Below are positions 37,934-45,533 of a stretch of 63,333 nucleotides of DNA, piece by piece (the first letter of the stretch is position 1; the number at the start of each line of letters is the position of its first letter). This stretch comes from Myxococcales bacterium (GTDB lineage Bacteria; Myxococcota_A; Polyangia; Polyangiales; Polyangiaceae), in NCBI GenBank assembly GCA_021847645.1, contig JAJZQG010000011.1, positions 1 to 63,333 of the forward strand, given 5' to 3'. Made by a program: the position numbers and the translations under genes. The notes beneath the pieces were generated by a model. The model was not told the DNA's origin. It ran no database searches and was given only the letters and a program-made list of their open reading frames with translations.

Positions 37934-39871
37934 ATGCCGAGTGAACCCACAACATCCAAGAAGCCGTGGAGCGCGAGGTTGGCGCCGCCGGCCATCTTCC
38001 TCGTGCTGGCGGTGGTCACGGTCGTAGTCTGGTACCAGCAGGTGGACCACCAGCGTGCCCTGCTCCAGCGCCATACGGAGGACTTCTGCGCCCAGTCGCT
38101 TCGTCGCCTGCAGGTCGGGACCGAGTTCGCCGTGAGCGCGGCCACGGTCTTCGCGCGCCGGTGGTCGTCCCACGAGAACAGCGACTTCTCCTACACGCGA
38201 TTCCTGGACTTCGGCGACGTGTTGGTCAACGAGACGCCGGGTTTCCGATCGGTGCGTCTCATCGCTCCCGACAAGAAGGACATCTGGGTGGCGCCCACCG
38301 GTGCGGACTCGGCGTGGTCGGATGCGGGGCCGAGGGTTACGGCGATTCTGGACGACGCGGCGTACACGGGCACGCTGCTGAGCGAGCCGGTGGGGCGGCC
38401 GGGTCAACGCAGCGTGTTCGCGGTCGTGCCGATGCATCGAGAAGGGGCGTTCGTGGGATGGCTCGTGGCGGAGATGGACGCTGCGGTGCTCATCGACGCG
38501 GGCTTTCACGGCAGGGGCGATCCGGAGTTCGCCTTTTGGGCCACGGACCGGGGCTCGGAGCTTTTTGCGTTCCGCAAGGCAGAAGCGGCGTCGGACGCGG
38601 CCGAGCACGACCTGCTGGTGTCCAGCTCGGTGCGCGTGCGAAACCGCACCTGGACCCTCACCGCCGCCCCGCTCACGAAGACCGTGGCCGAAGCCGGTTG
38701 GCTGTCGAGCATTCCGATCCCGATCCTCGGCTTCCTGGCGTCGTTCGGGTTGAGCACGCTGGTGCACCAACTGATGCGTCGCGCGGAGCAGTACCGTCGA
38801 GCTCGAGACAAGGCTGTCGCCGAGGTGGCCGAGCGCGAGAAAGCCGAGGCTGCCTTGCGCGAGAGCGAAGCGCGCTATCGCAACGTGTTCCAGTCGGCCA
38901 CCGACGGCCTGCTGGTGGTGGACGACGACGACCGCATCGTGGAGGCCAACGCGGCGGCGTGCCAGATGCACGGCTGGGAGCCAGGGGAGCTCGACGGCAA
39001 GTCGCTGTTGGATCTGATCGCGCCAAGCTACCGGCATCTGTTTGCGACGTTCAAGCAGCGTGGGAATGCCGCGGGGGTCTTCCGGGCGGACTCCCGGCAC
39101 GTGCGGCGCGACGGCTCGATGGCCGACGTGGAGGTGCGTGCCACGCGGTTCGTGCACGCGAACGCGCATCGCACGCTCATGATCCTGACCGACGTCACGG
39201 AGCGCAACCGATCGCTGCAGCGTCTGGAGCACTTGTCGCGCGAGGTGCTGATGGCGCAGGAAGACGAACGTGCGCGCGTATCGCGGGATCTGCACGACGA
39301 GCTGGGGCAGCTGTTGACGGCGAGCCGCATCGAGCTGGGCTACTTCGAGAAGCGCGCGCCGGGCATGAGCGGCGAGGCGAGCGATGCGCTCAAGAACGCG
39401 GTGGACCTGGTGGAGAAGTCCGCCGACGAGCTTCGCCGCATCTGTCGCGGGCTGCGGCCGCCGCTGCTCGACGATCTGGGGCTGGAGCCGGCCGTGCGGC
39501 TGCTGGTCAACGAGTTCGAAGAGCGCACCGGTGTCGAGACCGATCTGCAGGTGGCCATCGACGAGGCCCAGCCGCCGTTGCCCAAGGAGGTGAGCCTCTG
39601 CGGATACCGCATCCTGCAGGAGTCGCTCAACAACGTGAGCCGTCATTCGGCGGCGCGCGCGGTGGACATCTCGTTGTCGCGCACGCCGCGCGAGCTGATG
39701 CTGTCGGTTTACGACAACGGGCGAGGCTTCGATCCGGCCGAGCTCGGTCAGGGATGCGGCATCGCCGGCATGCGCGAGCGTGCCGGCCTGGTCAACGGAT
39801 CGGTGGAAATCCGCTCCGCGCGGTCCCAGGGAACCCGCGTGGTGTTTCGCGTCCCTCTGGACAATGCGTAG
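37934..39871 (+). CDS. Membrane PAS sensor histidine kinase of the NarX/HisKA_3 type
   Basis: The gene has 645 codons from the ATG at 37934. One helix (residues 19-33) and a second one (about 270-290, ending FGLSTLVHQL) enclose a periplasmic sensor of about 235 residues that resembles a CHASE-type domain. A PAS domain follows (about 325-440; RYRNVFQSATDGLLVVDDDDRIVEANAAA...MILTDVTER). The dimerisation/phospho-acceptor helix is EDERARVSRDLHDELGQL, with the conserved His. The ATPase part has LRPPLLDDLGL, the N-box (LQESLNNVSRH), DNGRGF and GIAGMRERA. It should phosphorylate the NarL-type regulator immediately downstream (15-bp gap), and possibly the receiver of the permease. A TACGAT box at 37871 may be its own promoter. 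Confidence 0.93.
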   Translation: MPSEPTTSKKPWSARLAPPAIFLVLAVVTVVVWYQQVDHQRALLQRHTEDFCAQSLRRLQVGTEFAVSAATVFARRWSSHENSDFSYTRFLDFGDVLVNETPGFRSVRLIAPDKKDIWVAPTGADSAWSDAGPRVTAILDDAAYTGTLLSEPVGRPGQRSVFAVVPMHREGAFVGWLVAEMDAAVLIDAGFHGRGDPEFAFWATDRGSELFAFRKAEAASDAAEHDLLVSSSVRVRNRTWTLTAAPLTKTVAEAGWLSSIPIPILGFLASFGLSTLVHQLMRRAEQYRRARDKAVAEVAEREKAEAALRESEARYRNVFQSATDGLLVVDDDDRIVEANAAACQMHGWEPGELDGKSLLDLIAPSYRHLFATFKQRGNAAGVFRADSRHVRRDGSMADVEVRATRFVHANAHRTLMILTDVTERNRSLQRLEHLSREVLMAQEDERARVSRDLHDELGQLLTASRIELGYFEKRAPGMSGEASDALKNAVDLVEKSADELRRICRGLRPPLLDDLGLEPAVRLLVNEFEERTGVETDLQVAIDEAQPPLPKEVSLCGYRILQESLNNVSRHSAARAVDISLSRTPRELMLSVYDNGRGFDPAELGQGCGIAGMRERAGLVNGSVEIRSARSQGTRVVFRVPLDNA

Positions 39872-39886
39872 CCAGGAAGGTGAGCC

Positions 39887-40525
39887 ATGATTCGGACTTT
39901 GGTAGTGGACGACCATACGATGGTCAGGGCGGGCCTGTGCCGATTGCTCGACGCCGAGGAGGATCTCGAGGTGGTGGGCCAGTCCGGCAGCGGCAGGGAG
40001 GCCGTGCAGCTCGCCCGCGAGCTCAAGCCGGACGTCGTCATCCTCGACTACAGCTTGCCCGACATCGACGGTCTGGAGACGACGCGCCAGATCGTGGCTC
40101 TGAACATGGGCATCCGCATCCTGATCCTGACGATGTACGCCAACGAAGAGTATGCGACCCGCGTGATTCGCGCCGGGGCCGCCGGCTTCATCGTCAAGGT
40201 CGCGGCCACCGACGAGCTGCTCGCGGCGGTTCGCAAGGTCGCGCGCAAGGGCGTGTATGTCAGCCCCGCCATCATGGAGAAGATGGTGGGCAGAATGGGG
40301 CAGTCGCATGAAGAGGTGCCGGAGGCGGTGCTGTCGGACCGCGAGATGCAAGTGCTCATCCAGCTGGCCAAGGGTTCGACCAGCCGCGAGGTGTCCAAGG
40401 CGCTGAGCCTGAGCCTGAGCACGGTCGAGACCTACCGCAGCCGCATCCTCGAAAAGCTCAATCTGCGAAACAACTCCGACATGACGCGTTTTGCGATTCG
40501 CCGCGGCCTCATCGATCCCGAGTAG
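39887..40525 (+). CDS. NarL/FixJ-type response regulator
   Basis: The gene has 212 codons. The receiver holds the acidic pair in VVDDH, the phospho-acceptor in VVILDYSLPD, and the Lys in FIVKVAA. The C-terminus is a LuxR-type helix-turn-helix (LSDREMQVLIQLAKGSTSREVSKALSLSLSTVETYRSRILEKL). It lies 15 bp after the kinase gene, so the two form a two-component pair. Its target promoters are unknown; the divergent region at 34670-35041 is a natural candidate. Confidence 0.95.
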   Translation: MIRTLVVDDHTMVRAGLCRLLDAEEDLEVVGQSGSGREAVQLARELKPDVVILDYSLPDIDGLETTRQIVALNMGIRILILTMYANEEYATRVIRAGAAGFIVKVAATDELLAAVRKVARKGVYVSPAIMEKMVGRMGQSHEEVPEAVLSDREMQVLIQLAKGSTSREVSKALSLSLSTVETYRSRILEKLNLRNNSDMTRFAIRRGLIDPE

Positions 40526-40716
40526 GGCCCAGGCAGCCCGCTCGCCGCGGCACGCGCCGCTGCGAGGTGCTCCGACACGGCCTCCGGTCAAAACCACGAC
40601 TGCGCATTCGCAAGCGCCTCCCTTGCCGCGTTTGCCTTGCCGCGTCGATCATCGGGCATGCAAAGCATCGAGCGTCGTGCGGTGGCGGAACGCGATAGCC
40701 GCTGGGGGGAAAGCTG

Positions 40717-41004
40717 ATGCGAAGCTGCGTGTTCTTTGCGAGCGACGAAGCTTGTCCATGCCGGGTGCTGGGCGCCTCGGCGCAAGGTCCGCTGCCCGAG
40801 GGAATCGGTCCTCTGCTCGCCGAACGCTACTGCCGCAGCGGCAGGTTCCTGGGCTGTCCGATCTTTCGCCGCTTCGAACGCTCGCTCAAGCGAGCCCACC
40901 CCTCGTTGAGCGCGATGATGCCGCCTGCGGACGAACGGCGCCTCGACGATGACAGCGGCGTGTTCGTTCAGGGACGCCGCCGCCGCCCGCGCGCGTGCGG
41001 TTGA
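40717..41004 (+). CDS. Small Cys-containing protein of unknown function
   Basis: The gene has 95 codons with GGGGGAAAG before the ATG at 40717. Five Cys lie in the first half (ACPC, YCRSGRFLGCPIFRRFE), a spacing that could hold a metal or iron-sulfur site or form a disulfide. The C-terminus is Arg-rich. A similar Cys/aromatic pattern (C.xg...GCP.yR) is seen in small myxobacterial proteins and near PilZ-domain proteins. It has no signal peptide. Function unknown. It is convergent with the pseudokinase gene at 41035. Confidence 0.5.
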   Translation: MRSCVFFASDEACPCRVLGASAQGPLPEGIGPLLAERYCRSGRFLGCPIFRRFERSLKRAHPSLSAMMPPADERRLDDDSGVFVQGRRRRPRACG

Positions 41005-41034
41005 CCTGAGCGCACACCTCGCCTCGCGATCGGG

Positions 41035-42924
41035 CTACTTGCCGCCGCGGGCCAGCAGCTCGTCGAACGCGAATTGGCCGCCGGACTTGGGCGCCATGCT
41101 GTACGAGTAGTCCTGGGGTTGGACGCGCCAAGCGCATTCGGCCGCCGTCTCGAAACCGGCCACCGCGGCCTTCGGGTCGACCTCGGCGTGCACCGCTTCT
41201 GCCAGGCTGTCGAGGGCTCCGTCCAACCGCGGGCAAGCACGCAGCTGCGGCAGCTCGAAAGCAACCTGGTTGGGACAGCAATGCCCGCGCACGACGGCCA
41301 CCGCGGCGAGCTGGTACCAGCCCAGGCGAGACCACTCGCTCATGCCCGGCGTCAGCACTCCTCGCGACGCCACCACCACGCGGCGCCGCATGCGCTTGGC
41401 TGCTTCGCGCGGATCGGGGACCGAGCACACGAAGCTCAGATCCTGCCCCGCATGGAAGGTCTCCGCGGGGAACCAACGCGCGGTGCACGCGGCGACCTCC
41501 GCCGGCGTCGACACGCCAGGCCTCGCATGCGCGGCCTGCGACGCGGCCGGAGGCACGCGGGCACCGCCGCTTGCCGCAGTGAATGCGGACGCTGCTGCCG
41601 CAGATACCGTCGCTCCGGGTGCTGCGGGTGCTGCGGGCTGCGATGCGGACGGCGAGTTCGCGGACGCGTGTGAGCCAGGCCAGGGGCGCAGCCACGACAC
41701 GAGCCAGACCGTTGCCCCGATGATCGAGGCGCCGGCAATCGCCACGACGGGAAGAACCCATGCTCCACGCTGCTTGTCGGCCGTAGGCAGTTGGGCGTCC
41801 GTGCGCGTCGCCGTGTCGGGGGCGACGACACGCGGCGGTTGGTGCCCCGGGGCGGCCGCGTCCTCCTCGCGATTATCGGGAGGTTCGCCGGACGACGCGG
41901 GAGCCTCCCGATCGTCCTCGTCACGCGCTGCGGTCGGCTCCCCGATCGCGTCCGACGCCGCCGAGCGTGGCTCGTCGGGCATCGCGCTCACGTCGGTCAC
42001 CGCAGGCGGGGGCATGACCGTGGGCATCTCGACGTGGAGCCCCGAAGAAGATGAATCGACGAACGCGCCGATCTCGATGTGCGGCAACGAGGAGTTGTCG
42101 TCTTGTTCCGGCCCGCGCAACGACGGTGGCTGGCCGTGCTCGCCGAGCCAGCTGTACAGGCGCGTCTCCAGATCCGACGCGCGGCCAAGCTCGTCGTGGC
42201 GTCCGGGGACGAGCGCCGAGTCCAGCAGGTCGCCGAGCGCGGCGTCGTCGACGTCCAGGGCTGCCAGGGGAATGGGACGCGCGTTGCGCAAGGCACGCAC
42301 GAGCCCGTCGTGCGATCGCGCGCGATACGGCTTGCGGCCGGTCAGCGCGTTGTAGAGCACGACGTGCAACGCCCACGTGTCGTCCTGTTCGCTGGGGCCG
42401 CCGCCTTCGATGCGTTCGAGCGAGCAGAAGGAGCCGTCCGCGGGGACTACGCCCTGGGTCAGCACCGGCACCGTGCCGCCGTCGGTGCGATTCATGACGA
42501 TGCTTCGGGTGGAAATGGCTCCGTGCACGGCTCCCCGCGCGTGCATCGCGCTGACTGCCGAGGCCACGCTCGCCACCATTCGGATGGCGGGCACGGTGGA
42601 CATGCGCCCATCCAGCAGCTGTTCGTAGAGCGTGCTGCCCGGCACCCACTCGGCGACGGCCACGCATGCGCCGCGCTCCAGCGTCACACCATCGGGAAGC
42701 GGGCCGGCTCTCTGGGCGTCAAGCAAGTCCAGCAGTGGCGCCAGGTGCGGGTGCGGAAGCCCGACCGCGCTACGAAGCAGTTGCGCGCGCGACATCGGCA
42801 TCACGCCGGCCAGCACCATGAAGCCGGTCTCCCCGTCCTCCGCGAGCCACACCGTGGCCGTCGGGCCGTCCGTGAGACGGCGCAGGATGCGGTATCGACC
42901 TGCGAGCACGGGTTCCGTCGGCAT
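41035..42924 (-). CDS. Transmembrane Ser/Thr pseudokinase
   Basis: The gene has 629 codons. The N-terminal 260 residues keep the overall kinase plan (VLAGRYRILRRL, LLDLLDAQRAG, MVASVASAVSAMHARGAVHG, YNALTGRKPYRARSHDGLVRAL), but the catalytic residues are gone. The glycine loop is LTDGPTATVW, the VAIK lysine is replaced (FMVLAG), HRD is VHGAISTRS and DFG is LTQGVV. An acidic/Pro linker with a Ser run leads to a transmembrane helix (VLPVVAIAGASIIGATVWLVSW). After an Ala-rich spacer comes a Cys-containing outer domain of about 160 residues (CTARWFPAE, SFVCSVPD, GHCCPNQVA). It is probably a binding or scaffold protein with a sensory tail. The gene lies 12 bp after the zinc-ribbon gene, so the two are likely co-transcribed. 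Confidence 0.88.
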   Translation of the reverse strand: MPTEPVLAGRYRILRRLTDGPTATVWLAEDGETGFMVLAGVMPMSRAQLLRSAVGLPHPHLAPLLDLLDAQRAGPLPDGVTLERGACVAVAEWVPGSTLYEQLLDGRMSTVPAIRMVASVASAVSAMHARGAVHGAISTRSIVMNRTDGGTVPVLTQGVVPADGSFCSLERIEGGGPSEQDDTWALHVVLYNALTGRKPYRARSHDGLVRALRNARPIPLAALDVDDAALGDLLDSALVPGRHDELGRASDLETRLYSWLGEHGQPPSLRGPEQDDNSSLPHIEIGAFVDSSSSGLHVEMPTVMPPPAVTDVSAMPDEPRSAASDAIGEPTAARDEDDREAPASSGEPPDNREEDAAAPGHQPPRVVAPDTATRTDAQLPTADKQRGAWVLPVVAIAGASIIGATVWLVSWLRPWPGSHASANSPSASQPAAPAAPGATVSAAAASAFTAASGGARVPPAASQAAHARPGVSTPAEVAACTARWFPAETFHAGQDLSFVCSVPDPREAAKRMRRRVVVASRGVLTPGMSEWSRLGWYQLAAVAVVRGHCCPNQVAFELPQLRACPRLDGALDSLAEAVHAEVDPKAAVAGFETAAECAWRVQPQDYSYSMAPKSGGQFAFDELLARGGK

Positions 42925-42936
42925 CGCAGGCCTCGT

Positions 42937-43203
42937 TCAGTCTCCGATGTCCGCGTCGCTGGCAACCCGGTCGACCGCTTGAACGTCGGTCGCCGAGTCG
43001 TCGGGTCCGGCTTCGTTGGGCTCCTCGGGAGGAGGCCCGTACGCGCAGCCCGCGGCCACCCCCATCGCCAGAGCCGCGAGCACGGGCAGGGCGATCTGGC
43101 TGCGCAGCGTCGGACGGGCTGGCGTCGAGCAGAACGGACAGACGTTGGCCGTGTCGAGCACATGACGCAAGCACACCGGGCAGACGCGGAATCGCACGAC
43201 CAT
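42937..43203 (-). CDS. Small zinc-ribbon membrane protein
   Basis: The gene has 88 codons from the ATG at 43203. CPVCLRHVLDTANVCPFC is a four-Cys zinc ribbon (two CxxC knuckles). A hydrophobic segment with AALAMGVAAGC follows, then a Pro/Asp/Glu-rich tail. The Cys of AAGC could be a lipidation or membrane-near site, but the cytoplasmic-type zinc ribbon before the helix argues for a membrane protein with its ribbon inside. The spacing of 12 bp to the pseudokinase suggests they work together. Confidence 0.7.
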   Translation of the reverse strand: MVVRFRVCPVCLRHVLDTANVCPFCSTPARPTLRSQIALPVLAALAMGVAAGCAYGPPPEEPNEAGPDDSATDVQAVDRVASDADIGD

Positions 43204-43341
43204 GCACAGCCTCCGAAGTCGAGTGAAACGGCAGGAGGGCGATTGTACGCCACTTGGGTGCGCGCTGCATGATTCGGGACCATCCGGTCGAGGTGCCATC
43301 GGCGCAGGTCGCGAACACCTGCCGTCCAACGGCCGCGCGGC

Positions 43342-44148
43342 TCACGGCAGCAAGGGCTGGACCGGGGCGGCGAGCTCCTGGGCGCCGTCCGGTACCACGT
43401 CGTCCCGCGAGCCTCGCGCACCCGCGGTGCGCAGCAACGGGGAGCGGTTGCGCACGACTTGCGCCGTCAGGGTCGTCACGCTCGCAGCCACCTCGTCCAC
43501 GGTTCGCGCTCCGTCCGCGCACGCGGCATAGCCCGCGAGGATCGCGTGCCGCATGTAGCGCCAGTGCGGGTGGGTGCCATCGGAGCCGAACTGCTCGGCC
43601 AGCACCGCGCCTCGCCCTGCGGCCGCCTCGCTGCGACGGGACAGATCGAGCACCGGATCGATGATGAGCCCGGCCCGCTCGAGCGCGCAGCCCGCCAGAG
43701 CTTCGGCGCGCAGCTCCAATCCCCAGTCGCCGTCGAGGTTCGCGTTGCCCGCGGTCATGTCCAGATGGTGTCCGTACTCATGCGCGATCACCCAATAGAG
43801 CACCGCGTCGTCGCTGGCGACCAGCCGATCCATGTCGGCCTGTCGTATCTCGATGAGCGAGTATCCGGGAACGCGTACGCGCGTATGGGCCGGCGCCTCG
43901 ATCCCCGGCGTGACCACGAGAGTGGCCGACCCGCACCGCGTGCCACACACGGGCTGCATGGCTGCCTCGACGCGAGCCAAGGTCGAGGACAGCCGCGGGT
44001 CGACCGGTGAAGCGTCGGCAGCTCGATCGTCGGGCTGGCCCGAGGAGGTGGCGTCGACGCCTCGAGGAGGAAACGAGGGATCGAACGCGTGAGTCGTGCA
44101 TGCGGCCAGTGCGCACGAGAGCAGGGCGAGGGACCAGGGTGAGCGCAT
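43342..44148 (-). CDS. Zinc-metalloprotease-like lipoprotein
   Basis: The gene has 268 codons. The signal peptide ends in LAAC (Cys17), followed by an Asp/Ser-rich linker. The motif HEYGH at 123-127 with a preceding hydrophobic helix (DAVLYWVIA) is the HExxH zinc site of a metallopeptidase. A Glu-rich helix 20 residues later (LELRAEALAGC) may supply the third ligand (E in RAEALAG), as in the M48 and related families. Two Cys pairs are present (VCGTRC, CALERAG...). It is probably a periplasmic or surface protease acting on proteins or peptides; no substrate can be inferred. It is divergent from the aminotransferase gene by 185 bp. Confidence 0.78.
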   Translation of the reverse strand: MRSPWSLALLSCALAACTTHAFDPSFPPRGVDATSSGQPDDRAADASPVDPRLSSTLARVEAAMQPVCGTRCGSATLVVTPGIEAPAHTRVRVPGYSLIEIRQADMDRLVASDDAVLYWVIAHEYGHHLDMTAGNANLDGDWGLELRAEALAGCALERAGLIIDPVLDLSRRSEAAAGRGAVLAEQFGSDGTHPHWRYMRHAILAGYAACADGARTVDEVAASVTTLTAQVVRNRSPLLRTAGARGSRDDVVPDGAQELAAPVQPLLP

Positions 44149-44333
44149 CGCACGACGAGTGGAGCAAGCCTCACGCCAAGCAGGATAGATGCGGGTCCCC
44201 GTGGCGGCCACGCGGCTTCCAGCGCGAGGTGCCCGTGGCCCGTGAACGGCAGTTCTCGCGGCGGGTGTCTACTGCGCCAGACTCTCAGCACCTTGGCAGG
44301 CGCGCCCCGCGCGTTGACGCACCCGCGGCGCTC

Positions 44334-45509
44334 ATGCACAAGAGGACCGTGACCGCCTACCGACTTCGTCCCTTCGGCACCACGATATTCAGCGAGATGA
44401 CGGCCCTGGCCTCGCGCCACTCGGCCATCAACCTCTCCCAGGGATTCCCGGACTTCGACGGCCCGTCGGAGATCCTGGAGGCGGCCAGCGCCGCGATGCG
44501 CGCGGGCCACAATCAGTACGCCCGCTCGATGGGCGTCCCAGCCCTGGTCGAAGCCGTCGCGCGCCACCAGCGGCGGCACTACGATCTGCACTACGATCCA
44601 ATGTCGGAGGTGGTCGTCTTCAGCGGCGCGACCGAAGGCATCGCCTCGACGTTGCTGGGCCTGCTCGATCCGGGCGACGAGGTCATTCTGTTCGAGCCGT
44701 TCTACGACAGCTATCCGGTGTGCGTGGCGATGGCCGGCGCGGTGGCTCGCTTCTGCACCTTGCGATTCCCCGACTTCCGGGTGGACCTGGCCGAGCTCGA
44801 GTCGCTGTTCTCTCCCCGCACTCGCGCGATCGTGCTCAACACGCCGCACAACCCCTCGGGCAAGGTCTTCGATCGCGATGAGCTCGAGGCCATCGCCTCG
44901 CTGTGCAAGCGTCACGACGTCATCGTGCTGGCCGACGAGGTCTACGAGCACCTGACCTACGACAGCGCGTCGCACGTGCCGATGGCGACGCTGCCGGGCA
45001 TGCGCGAGCGAACGCTCACCCTGTCGAGCGCGGGAAAGACGTTTTCGTTGACCGGGTGGAAGGTCGGCTGGGCGACAGGCCCGGCGTCGCTGATCGCGGC
45101 TTCGCAGGCGGCGCATCAGTTCGTTACCTTCGCGACGGCCACGCCCCTGCAGCACGCGGTCGCCTATGCGCTCGACCATCTGGGAGACGAGTTCTTCGCG
45201 CAGCTGCGCAGCGACTACGCCGAGCGACGGGACTTTCTCATGGGCGTGCTGCGGGACGTCGGCTTCCGCGTGGCTGCACCGCGGGGAACCTACTTCATCG
45301 TGGCCGAGTTCGGCGCCTTGTCGCAGGACGACGACCGCGCATTCGCACGCGAGCTGGCGGAGAGGTGCAAGGTCGCTGCGATCCCGCCGAGCGTGTTCTA
45401 CTCGTCGCACCCCGAGGAAGGGCGCAAGCTGCTTCGCTTCGCGTTCTGCAAGAAGATGGAGACGCTTCGCACCGCGGCGGAGCGCCTGAGGTCGTTGGCG
45501 GGGAGCTGA
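44334..45509 (+). CDS. PLP-dependent aminotransferase, class I/II
   Basis: The gene has 391 codons from the ATG at 44334; a GTG five codons later is an alternative. Fold-type I motifs are present: INLSQGFPDFDGP, NQYARSMGVPALVEAVARH, FSGATEGI, FEPFYDSYP, NTPHNPSGKVF, LADEVYEHLTYD, and the PLP lysine in SSAGKTFSLTGWKVGW (K235). The sequence fits the kynurenine/methionine aminotransferase group (YbdL-like), which transfers amino groups from Met, Kyn or aromatic acids to oxo-acids. Exact substrate unknown; nothing nearby points to a pathway. Convergent with the trypsin gene 22 bp away. Confidence 0.93.
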   Translation: MHKRTVTAYRLRPFGTTIFSEMTALASRHSAINLSQGFPDFDGPSEILEAASAAMRAGHNQYARSMGVPALVEAVARHQRRHYDLHYDPMSEVVVFSGATEGIASTLLGLLDPGDEVILFEPFYDSYPVCVAMAGAVARFCTLRFPDFRVDLAELESLFSPRTRAIVLNTPHNPSGKVFDRDELEAIASLCKRHDVIVLADEVYEHLTYDSASHVPMATLPGMRERTLTLSSAGKTFSLTGWKVGWATGPASLIAASQAAHQFVTFATATPLQHAVAYALDHLGDEFFAQLRSDYAERRDFLMGVLRDVGFRVAAPRGTYFIVAEFGALSQDDDRAFARELAERCKVAAIPPSVFYSSHPEEGRKLLRFAFCKKMETLRTAAERLRSLAGS

Positions 45510-45516
45510 GGGGGAA

Positions 45517-45533
45517 AGCGCGGGCGGCGCGCT
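45517..45533. terminator. Short hairpin between convergent genes
   Basis: AGCGCG (45517-45522) and CGCGCT (45528-45533) form a 6-bp stem with a 5-nt loop, in the gap between the aminotransferase stop (45509) and the trypsin stop. It touches the trypsin stop codon. There is no U tract, so it is only a possible terminator. Confidence 0.3.

Noticed and set aside
36023-40597. Very long open frame on the minus strand across the receiver-permease and kinase genes
   Set aside because: It is antisense to four well-supported genes and shows the Arg/His-rich, low-complexity composition typical of high-GC shadow frames.
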